From assembly GCA_033812595.1 (NCBI GenBank), contig JAPXTJ010000002.1:1-53945 (forward strand): 53,945 nucleotides of DNA, written 5' to 3'. The stretch comes from JADLGF01 sp020849415. Its GTDB lineage: Bacteria > Chloroflexota > Chloroflexia > Thermomicrobiales > UBA6265. Every line of letters starts with the position of its first letter. Within the stretch, counting starts at the first letter, position 1. This document shows, piece by piece, positions 47,861 to 53,945 of this stretch. The notes below the pieces were generated by a model, which worked only from the letters and a program-made list of their open reading frames with translations, was not told the DNA's origin and ran no database searches. The translations under genes and the position numbers were made by a program.

Positions 47861-48244
47861 ATGGCCGAGCACATCATCGGCACCCTGGCCGATTTCCCGC
47901 CCGGTTCGCACAGGGTGGTCACGGTCGGTCGCGCGGAGATCGGCATCTTCAATATAGAAGGCGAGTTCTACGCCCTGCCGAACATCTGCCCGCACCAGTT
48001 CGGACCGGTTTGCGAGGGGCACGTCACCGGCACACTGTTGAGCGACCGCGATCACGAATGGCGCCACTATTGGGGGCTGCACGGCCGCGTGGTTTCCTGT
48101 CCCTGGCACGGCATCGAATTCGACATCACCACCGGCTGCGCGCTGGTCAACCCCAAACTGAAAATGCGCCAGTACCGGATCGAGGTAGTGGACGGCAGCG
48201 TCTGTCTGACCTTGGGCGCGTCCGTCGGCTCCGATCCCGCCTGA
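47861..48244 (+). CDS. Rieske [2Fe-2S] ferredoxin-like protein
   Basis: 127 residues. The cluster motifs are ICPHQFGPVC (C-x-H) and SCPWHGIEFD (C-x2-H). A 20-residue insert (SDRDHEWRHYWGLHGR) separates them, longer than in minimal Rieske ferredoxins. It would pass electrons to an oxygenase or reductase. GTGGAGGG lies just before ATG 47861 and the gene is coupled to the amidohydrolase. The oxygenase partner is not in the window. Confidence 0.88.
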   Translation: MAEHIIGTLADFPPGSHRVVTVGRAEIGIFNIEGEFYALPNICPHQFGPVCEGHVTGTLLSDRDHEWRHYWGLHGRVVSCPWHGIEFDITTGCALVNPKLKMRQYRIEVVDGSVCLTLGASVGSDPA

Positions 48245-48358
48245 ACGTTGTCGTCGATCCGGACGCGTCCGCCACATCCCGCCAAACCCGGCATCGGGCG
48301 GTGGGATAGTCTTGCATGACAAGCATTCGCTGACGTTCATGACACCAAGGTGGACGTG

Positions 48359-49750
48359 ATGACCGAACGAAGCGTTACCTACCGCAGTCATTTGCCGGTT
48401 TCGGCGGCCGAGGCGCTCGCCTGGCACGGACGGGAGGGGGCGTTCGAGCGGCTTTCCCCACCTTGGTCGAGGGTTCGGGTGATCGAAGCACGCGGCACGA
48501 TGCATCCGGGCGACAGCAAGCGGGTCAAGATCGCCTTCGGCCCGCTCACCACCGAGTGGCAGATCACGCACGAGGCGCTCCCCGCCGGCATCGGCTTTCT
48601 CGACCGCCAGGTGTCAGGCCCCTTCGCGGCCTGGACCCACGAGCACCGCTTCGAGGACGATCCGGCCGGCGGCAGTTGGCTGGAGGACCGGATCACCTAC
48701 GCCCTGCCCCTCCAGCCGGCCGGGAACATCGCCAAGGGGCGGGTCGAAGCGGAACTCAACCGCACCTTCGCCTACCGTCATCAGGTCACCCGACACGATC
48801 TGGCCGCGCACGCCCGCCACGCCGGCAGCGCGTCGAAGCGGATCGCGATCACCGGCGCCACCGGTCTCGTCGGGAGCCGCCTCGTGCCATTCCTCCGGAT
48901 CGGCGGCCACACGGTTCACCGCATCGTGCGCACGCGAACCGGCGCGTCCGATGAAATCACCTGGGATCCCACCCGCGGCTCCATCGATCACGAAGCGCTC
49001 GAAGGCTTCGATGCCGTCATCCACCTCGCAGGCGCCTCGATCGCCGGTGGTCGCTGGAGCGACGAGCGCAAGCGGGCGATTCTCGAGAGCCGGGTCAAGG
49101 GCACCGCCCTGCTGTCGGATGCGCTCTCCCGGTTGCAGCGCCCGCCCGCCGTGCTCGTTTCGACCTCGGCGGTTGGCTACTACGGCGATCGCGGTGATGA
49201 GGTTCTGACCGAGGCCTCGACATCCGGCGACGGTTTTCTCGCGGAAGTCTGCCGGGAGTGGGAAGCGAACGCGGCGCCGGCCAGCCGGTCCGGCATCCGC
49301 GTTGTTCACCCCCGGTTCGGCGTCGTGCTGGCGGGCGAAGGAGGGCTGTTGGCCCAACTTGCCCGGCCTTTCCGCTTGGGACTGGGCGGCAGAATCGGCG
49401 ATGGCCGGCACTATCTCGCCTGGATCGCGATCGACGATCTGCTCGCCGTGTTGCTCGAAGCGGTGATGAACGAATCACTCGAAGGGCCGGTCAACACCGT
49501 CGCGCCGGTATCGGTCACGAATGCCGCGTTCACGCAATCGCTGGCGGCCACGCTCCACCGGCCGGCGGTCGTGCCGCTGCCGAAGGTCGCCGCCAAGCTC
49601 GCGTTCGGCGAAATGGCCGATGAACTCTTGCTGGTCAGCCAACGCGCCGAACCGGCCCGCCTCCAGGCAACCGGATTCACCTTCAGCTACCCGACGATCG
49701 ACGCGGCCCTTCGTCACGAACTCGATCCCGAACCGCTCCACGCAGGTTGA
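48359..49750 (+). CDS. SRPBCC-like/TIGR01777 SDR fusion protein
   Basis: 463 residues from ATG 48359 (AAGGTGG upstream; GTG 48350 possible). Residues 1-150 form a START/polyketide-cyclase-like ligand-binding domain (YRSHLPVSAAEALAWHGREGAFERLSPPW..., HEHRFEDDPAGGSWLEDRITY). From residue 158 (IAITGATGLVGSRLVPFL) a TIGR01777 SDR follows, closely similar to the free-standing protein at 35136-36074 over its whole length (HLAGASIAGGRWSDERK, STSAVGYYGDRG, MADELLLVSQRAEPARL). The fusion suggests that the ligand-binding domain presents a hydrophobic substrate to the SDR. Confidence 0.82.
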   Translation: MTERSVTYRSHLPVSAAEALAWHGREGAFERLSPPWSRVRVIEARGTMHPGDSKRVKIAFGPLTTEWQITHEALPAGIGFLDRQVSGPFAAWTHEHRFEDDPAGGSWLEDRITYALPLQPAGNIAKGRVEAELNRTFAYRHQVTRHDLAAHARHAGSASKRIAITGATGLVGSRLVPFLRIGGHTVHRIVRTRTGASDEITWDPTRGSIDHEALEGFDAVIHLAGASIAGGRWSDERKRAILESRVKGTALLSDALSRLQRPPAVLVSTSAVGYYGDRGDEVLTEASTSGDGFLAEVCREWEANAAPASRSGIRVVHPRFGVVLAGEGGLLAQLARPFRLGLGGRIGDGRHYLAWIAIDDLLAVLLEAVMNESLEGPVNTVAPVSVTNAAFTQSLAATLHRPAVVPLPKVAAKLAFGEMADELLLVSQRAEPARLQATGFTFSYPTIDAALRHELDPEPLHAG

Positions 49751-49801
49751 GGCAATCGAACTCGCCCTCGGTGATCGCGATTCTCGCCGAGATACGTCCG
49801 G

Positions 49802-51562
49802 TCAGCGTGGCACAACCTGACCGCTCGAGGCGCTGGTCCGGAGTTCGACGCCGATATCGGCGACCGTGCCATCCTCGTTCACCGCGATCATCCCGCCCGA
49901 TCCGAATACGCCGGTTCCCACCTCGATCTGGTGTCCACGGTTCCGGAGTTCCGCGACCGTCGCGCCCGGAAACCCATCCTGCAGCTGGAGCGTGTTGCCG
50001 ACCTGATGCGGCACGGTCGACGCCCGCAACGCCGTGGTCACCCAACGTGGCATGCTGATCGCTTCCTGGGCCGATAAGCCGAAATCGATCGCGTGCATCA
50101 GCTGCTGCAATTGCGCCTGCGGTTGCGTATCGACCCCGGTGTTGCCGCCCAGCACGTACGGCCGGCCATCCCGCAACACCAGGTACGGGCACGAGGTGTG
50201 CCGCACCTTCTTGCCCGGCGCGACCACGTTGGGGCTGGCCGGATCGGTGGAGTAGTAGCGCATCCGTTCATTGATGTGAATGCCGGTGTCGCCCATGACG
50301 CGGAAATTGAGCCCGAGGCTGGTGGTGATCGTGGCGGCGCTGCCGTAGCGATCGGTCACCTGGAAGGTGGTGGTGTTGACCGGCGACATCTGGGTCAACG
50401 GCGCGGTCTCGGGCCAGTCCATCGCGCTCGACATATCGATACGGCTCAATTGCTCGGCGGCGTGTTCATCCGAGAGGAGATGATCGAGATCGATTTCGAT
50501 GAAGGCCGGATCGCCGATCAGCGCGTCGCGATCGCCGAACGCGAGTTTGACCGCCTCGACCTGCGCGTGGATCACATCGGCATCGTGGGGTGACATTTCA
50601 ACGTGGTTGATTCCCTTGAGGATGTTCAGGGCGAGCAGCATTGTCACGCCCTGACTGTTGGGGGGATTCTGGTACACGCGCATCGTCGGTCCGTAGGAAA
50701 TCGAGATCGCGACGACGATCTCGGCCTCGAACGACGCGAAATCGTCGAGCGTCAGGTACCCGCCCCACTGCTCCGATTCAGCGACGATCGTTTCGGCGAT
50801 CGGCCCGCGATAGACGTAATCGCGCACACGCTGGAGTCCGGCCCGCCGTCCCCCCGGTTCAGCGAAGACCTGGCCAAGCGTTTCGAGGGTGTTCGCGAAC
50901 GCCGGCATGGTCATCACGTTGCCGGCTGCGGGGAAGAAGCCGTTCGGCGCGTAGACGGCGGCGGTGGGCGGGTGCGCGCGCATTTCGTCGTAGTAGCGAC
51001 TCATATAGGCCGCCATCTCGTTCGTGACCGCAAACCCGTCCCGGCTCAACCGGATCGCCGGCCGCAGCACATCACTAAGATCGAGCCGGCCGTAGCGGAG
51101 AAGCCAGAGCATCCAGCCGTCCCAGGCGCCGGGAACGTTGGCCTGATGCATGCCCCGTTGTCCGGAGCGAGCGGCGTAGTCCTCGAGCGTGATGAGACTG
51201 CCGGCCGGGCCGACGCCATCGAGCGCGGTGACTTCCCCGGTCTCGGCATCGAAGTAGAGTCCCCAAACCCCGCCGCCAAGCGCGTGCGAGAAGTAGGGTT
51301 CCACGACAGAAAGAGCCAGCGCAACCGCCACCGCGGCATCGGCAGCGGTTCCCCCCGCGGAGAGCACTTCGATGCCCGCGTTCGTCGCCGCGACGTGGGA
51401 GGATGCCACCGCCTGAACGCGATCTTCGGTCCCCTGAAGCGCGCGCACGGATTGCGTTCCGGCCAGGGATGCGGCGGTCCCGAACGAACCAGCCAGCAGT
51501 GTTCGGCGGCTAAACGGAGGATTGGGGATGGGTGATCGTGAATTTCCGGGCGTGTTCGCCAT
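49802..51562 (-). CDS. ggt: Tat-exported gamma-glutamyltransferase
   Basis: 586 residues from ATG 51562. Tat-type leader SRRTLLAGSFGTAASLAG. Large-subunit features: VASSHVAATNAGIEVLSAGGTAADAAVAVALALSVVEP. The self-cleavage site, with the Thr nucleophile at the start of the small subunit, is in NTTTFQVTDRYGSA near residue 395. GGNTGVDTQPQAQLQ is near the GG motif of the small subunit. It transfers or hydrolyses gamma-glutamyl groups (glutathione or similar) outside the membrane. The usual TTH...D of E. coli GGT is TTF here. Related cephalosporin acylases share the fold. Confidence 0.85.
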   Translation of the reverse strand: MANTPGNSRSPIPNPPFSRRTLLAGSFGTAASLAGTQSVRALQGTEDRVQAVASSHVAATNAGIEVLSAGGTAADAAVAVALALSVVEPYFSHALGGGVWGLYFDAETGEVTALDGVGPAGSLITLEDYAARSGQRGMHQANVPGAWDGWMLWLLRYGRLDLSDVLRPAIRLSRDGFAVTNEMAAYMSRYYDEMRAHPPTAAVYAPNGFFPAAGNVMTMPAFANTLETLGQVFAEPGGRRAGLQRVRDYVYRGPIAETIVAESEQWGGYLTLDDFASFEAEIVVAISISYGPTMRVYQNPPNSQGVTMLLALNILKGINHVEMSPHDADVIHAQVEAVKLAFGDRDALIGDPAFIEIDLDHLLSDEHAAEQLSRIDMSSAMDWPETAPLTQMSPVNTTTFQVTDRYGSAATITTSLGLNFRVMGDTGIHINERMRYYSTDPASPNVVAPGKKVRHTSCPYLVLRDGRPYVLGGNTGVDTQPQAQLQQLMHAIDFGLSAQEAISMPRWVTTALRASTVPHQVGNTLQLQDGFPGATVAELRNRGHQIEVGTGVFGSGGMIAVNEDGTVADIGVELRTSASSGQVVPR

Positions 51563-51731
51563 GCAGATGTCCAACCGGGAACGAAACAGGGTGAGGCTCG
51601 AACAGGTCGATCCCCATCGATCCTGACGACCGAATCACCACGATCGGTGTGAGCAACCTGTGAGATTGCTGGGAGTGGATCGTTTCGTTCACCGGTCCCG
51701 TATCGGCGGCGACATTCGCCCACCGCTCCTC

Positions 51732-52589
51732 CTACACGAAGAGCGGCTCCATGGCTTGCTGCGCGAGGAGCTGGTCCATTGCGGCTTCGGAGGGGCGAGT
51801 TTCGAAGCGGGCCGCTGCGTCGAGCACCAAGGGCAGGATCGTGATGTCGCCGACCGTGTTCAGGAAAACACCGGGCCGGCCGAGCACCCAGTGGACCGCC
51901 AGATCGATATCGTCCTGATCGCGCAGGGGGTCGTACCAGGTGTTGGCGGTCGGCGTTTGCTCACCCCAGGGGGCGCGGGTGATCGCCTTGATCGTCTGCA
52001 TCGCCACGTTCCGCTCCGCGCAGAGCGCGGCCAGCGCTTCGAAATCGGCGGCGTAGACCGGGTTGCGCATCATGGTGTAGCTGAAAGGCAGCAGCACCGA
52101 ATCGAAATCGAAACGTTCCAATGAACGGCGATGCTGCGCGGCCACCGTCACTCCGTGACCGGTGACCCCGATGAAGCGAACCAGCCCCTCATCGCGGGCG
52201 CGGACGGCCGCTTCGAGCGCGCCGCCCGGTCCGAGCGCCGTTTGCCACTCCGCTTCGTCCACGAGATTGTGCAGCTGGATCAGATCGACCTGATCGACCC
52301 GCAAACGCTCCAGCGAACGGCGAATCTCGTCGTAAGCCGGGCCGGCCTCCCGCTCGCCGGTCTTGGTGGCGAGAAAGACCTCGCGGCGGTGCGCTTCCAG
52401 CCAGGGGCCAAGCCGAAGCTCCGAATCACCGTAGCTGGCGGCGGTATCGATGTGGTTGACCCCCGCCTCGGCGATCGATGCCAGGGCGCGATCGGCATCC
52501 GCCTGCGAGACGTTTCCGAGCGCCGCCGCGCCGAAGATGATGCGGCTGCTCGTGTGGCCAGTACGGCCGAACGCGGCTCGTTCAATCAT
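51732..52589 (-). CDS. Aldo/keto reductase
   Basis: 285 residues. Barrel motifs: Asp-Tyr pair HIDTAASYG, Lys in FLATKTGE, His in LIQLHNLVD, all tetrad members. After the sixth strand it has AITRAPWGEQTPTANTWYDPL and a shortened C-terminal cofactor region, as in the YPR1-like/ferredoxin-fused reductase group (MJ1401-type). Substrate unknown. GGAGCAGGTG lies before ATG 52589. It is only distantly similar to the AKR at 31844-32821. Confidence 0.82.
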   Translation of the reverse strand: MIERAAFGRTGHTSSRIIFGAAALGNVSQADADRALASIAEAGVNHIDTAASYGDSELRLGPWLEAHRREVFLATKTGEREAGPAYDEIRRSLERLRVDQVDLIQLHNLVDEAEWQTALGPGGALEAAVRARDEGLVRFIGVTGHGVTVAAQHRRSLERFDFDSVLLPFSYTMMRNPVYAADFEALAALCAERNVAMQTIKAITRAPWGEQTPTANTWYDPLRDQDDIDLAVHWVLGRPGVFLNTVGDITILPLVLDAAARFETRPSEAAMDQLLAQQAMEPLFV

Positions 52590-52751
52590 TTCACCTGCTC
52601 CCTCCGAATCTGCTCATGCAGACGATAACGCAAGGAGCGGGAGCCAGTCAGTACCCGGATTAGCGAATGAAACGAACCGACCGATGCATCTCCAGCCGCC
52701 AGCGCCGGATCCGTGCTCCTGCTCCCGATGCAGCGATCGGGCCGGAAACGT

Positions 52752-52785
52752 GCGCCGGCGGCTCGATTGCTCGAACCGCCGGCGC
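52752..52785 (-). terminator. Long hairpin after the Cys-rich surface protein gene
   Basis: GCGCCGGCGG (52752-52761) and CCGCCGGCGC (52776-52785) pair perfectly, and the loop adds TCGA/TCGA. It starts 31 bases past the stop of the minus-strand gene at 52816. Confidence 0.6.
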
Positions 52786-52815
52786 GCGTTGCTCTTCAGT
52801 TGGAGGCGATCGAAA

Positions 52816-53613
52816 TCAGCCCTCGGTGGTGGAGCGTTCGCCCTTGAGGAGCTTGCCGCCCACGACGGCCGCGGCCGCCGCGCCGAGCGCGGTCGGGATC
52901 AGCCACTCCGCGCCCTGACCGTTCTGGCCCGCGCCCGTATCCGGCAACTGGGTCACCGGCACCTCCGGCTTGGCCGGTTCCCCGGGATCGGTCGGCTCTT
53001 CCGGTTCCTCAGGCGGGTATCCGCAGACGTAACGCTCGTCTTCGGCCCTGATGCAGACCAGATCGCCACAGCAGTCGTCATCCTCGTCGTCCTGCGCCAG
53101 CGTGACGTCACCGCACGATTCACCTTCGGGGATGCACATGGACTGAATCGGATCGCAGAACGAATATCCGTCCCGTTCGATGCACTCATGTCCTTCACAG
53201 CAGGCGCGCTCATTGTCCTTGCCGTACAGCCCGCAGAACTGATCGATCGTGCCGCACGTTTCGAAGTCGTCGTATTCGCAGACACCGCCGACACAGTCGC
53301 CGCCGAGACAGCACGGAAACTCGGCGCATGAACCGCCTACGTTGGAGCAGATGTTCTGGTCGTACTCGCAGTACCCCGCGCCCTCGTCATTCGTATACCA
53401 GCACGTCATGCCGGCGCAGCAGGTCAGCGTCGTGTCGTTGACGTTGCAGTTCAGGCCTTCCCCGATACAAATAATCGTGGCATCCGCGTTCGACGTGGTT
53501 TTCACCACCGCAGCGCCACCAACCCAGGTTGCGACCAGGCCCTTAATCACGCTCCGACGTGACTTGCCCGTTCCGAGCGCACGTGCGAAGCGATCGAACT
53601 GTTGTCCGTCCAT
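52816..53613 (-). CDS. Sortase-anchored protein with four knottin-like cysteine modules
   Basis: 265 residues from ATG 53613 (GGGAGGATGA upstream). The N-terminus MDGQQFDRFARALGTGKSRRSVIKGLVATWVGGAA is a long Tat-type leader. Residues 48-200 hold four modules, each with C-x6-C-xn-CC-x4-C-xm-C, n = 8, 4, 10, 13 and m = 10, 4, 8, 9. The x6 and x4 spacings never vary, and six-Cys patterns of this kind are those of inhibitor-cystine-knot folds. Then come a Pro/Glu linker (EEPEEPTDPGEPAKPEVP), the sorting motif LPDTG, a membrane segment (AEWLIPTALGAAAAAVVGG) and a KLLKGER tail. The wall-anchored product would be very stable to protease. Function unknown. Confidence 0.82.
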   Translation of the reverse strand: MDGQQFDRFARALGTGKSRRSVIKGLVATWVGGAAVVKTTSNADATIICIGEGLNCNVNDTTLTCCAGMTCWYTNDEGAGYCEYDQNICSNVGGSCAEFPCCLGGDCVGGVCEYDDFETCGTIDQFCGLYGKDNERACCEGHECIERDGYSFCDPIQSMCIPEGESCGDVTLAQDDEDDDCCGDLVCIRAEDERYVCGYPPEEPEEPTDPGEPAKPEVPVTQLPDTGAGQNGQGAEWLIPTALGAAAAAVVGGKLLKGERSTTEG

Positions 53614-53945
53614 TCATCCTCCCATTCCCAAGCCAGCCTGGGTCGAACGCGTGCCGCAGCGCCAAATTACGGCTCATGACTGAGTACGCAACAGTATACC
53701 CGCTGGGACAGTAGCTCCAGCACGCCTCGATCGACGGGCAGTTCGACCCCCGAGACGTCTGGAGGGACAACGCGGAACGGCGGCCGATTGGCATCGACCG
53801 CCGTTCGCTCGCCGATTGCTTGCGTACGTAGTTAGAGCGATTTCCGGTGATGCTGTCACCGCCCCAGAATGAACGCAAACCGTGTAGGGGAGGGTCTTGT
53901 GCCCTCCCGCGGTCGCCCGTAGGCGACCGTCTCCTTTCGCTACAC
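53614..53945. other. Gene-free window end with REP-like double hairpin
   Basis: No gene seen. At 53888-53929 two stems follow each other: GGGAGGG/CCCTCCC (53888-53908) and CGGTCGCC/GGCGACCG (53910-53929, loop CGTA). Their arrangement is like the hairpin clusters at 5471-5491 and 19437-19518. The left part may hold the promoter of the Cys-rich protein gene. Confidence 0.45.

Overview
The window looks like a chromosome segment from a pigmented, high-GC, single-membrane bacterium of the Chloroflexi, most likely near Thermomicrobiales/Sphaerobacter. This is inferred from gene content and style, with no rRNA or other marker gene to prove it. The signs are high GC, secreted proteins that begin their mature part with AQDATP-like runs, many SRRxx Tat-type leaders, a class F sortase plus an LPDTG-anchored substrate, a WxL/DUF916-like surface operon, and a heliorhodopsin (a family known mainly from monoderms). 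No tRNA, rRNA, CRISPR array, transposase or phage gene was seen.

Layout. 1-5.4 kb: a GT-C membrane glycosyltransferase, a lower-GC orphan membrane protein, a stand-alone ChrB C-terminal domain, a CBS-pair protein and a secreted beta-propeller/SH3 protein. 5.5-9.4 kb: two M24 'pita-bread' paralogues flanking a Tat-exported double cupredoxin. 9.5-11.9 kb: a GrpB-family protein, a class A beta-lactamase-like hydrolase and a VapBC-like toxin-antitoxin pair. 11.9-14.6 kb: an enolase-superfamily dehydratase with two tandem FadR-type repressors and TGGTnnnACCA-type operators. 14.9-18.8 kb: a NarL-type response regulator and membrane histidine kinase, translationally coupled, next to a second double cupredoxin. 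19.5-22.1 kb: mnmA, a small membrane protein and a HigBA-like module. 22.1-27.9 kb: an arsenic locus (acr3, an 83-residue Cys-rich protein, a metallophosphoesterase, arsR, a Cys-tailed flavoprotein and an MFS transporter) with three similar ArsR-type boxes. 27.9-32.8 kb: sortase F, an SDR, an arginase-fold protein, an orphan siderophore-type binding protein and an aldo/keto reductase.

The most interesting region is 32.8-42.1 kb. A MerR-type regulator with a cobalamin-binding domain (CarH-like) is co-transcribed with a pyrimidine-dimer glycosylase. It diverges from a promoter whose -35/-10 spacer is filled by a palindrome, and a related palindrome lies directly before the regulator gene. Downstream of that promoter, in one direction, lie a DUF4397 secreted protein, a TIGR01777 SDR, a heliorhodopsin (Schiff-base Lys254) and phytoene synthase. 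Then come crtI, a CruG-like glycosyltransferase, cruF and an acyltransferase, which together would make acylated carotenoid glycosides. The whole reads as a light-response and photoprotection island. No retinal-forming enzyme or lycopene cyclase is present.

42.3-46 kb holds a three-gene surface-protein operon (DUF916-like, WxL-like, Pro/Thr/Glu-rich) with a striking structured intergenic segment, then about 0.75 kb without a gene. 46.8-49.8 kb: an amidohydrolase, a Rieske protein and a SRPBCC-SDR fusion. 49.8-53.6 kb: a Tat-exported gamma-glutamyltransferase, an aldo/keto reductase and a sortase-anchored protein built of four knottin-like C-x6-C-xn-CC-x4-C-xm-C modules. The end of the window carries a REP-like double hairpin.
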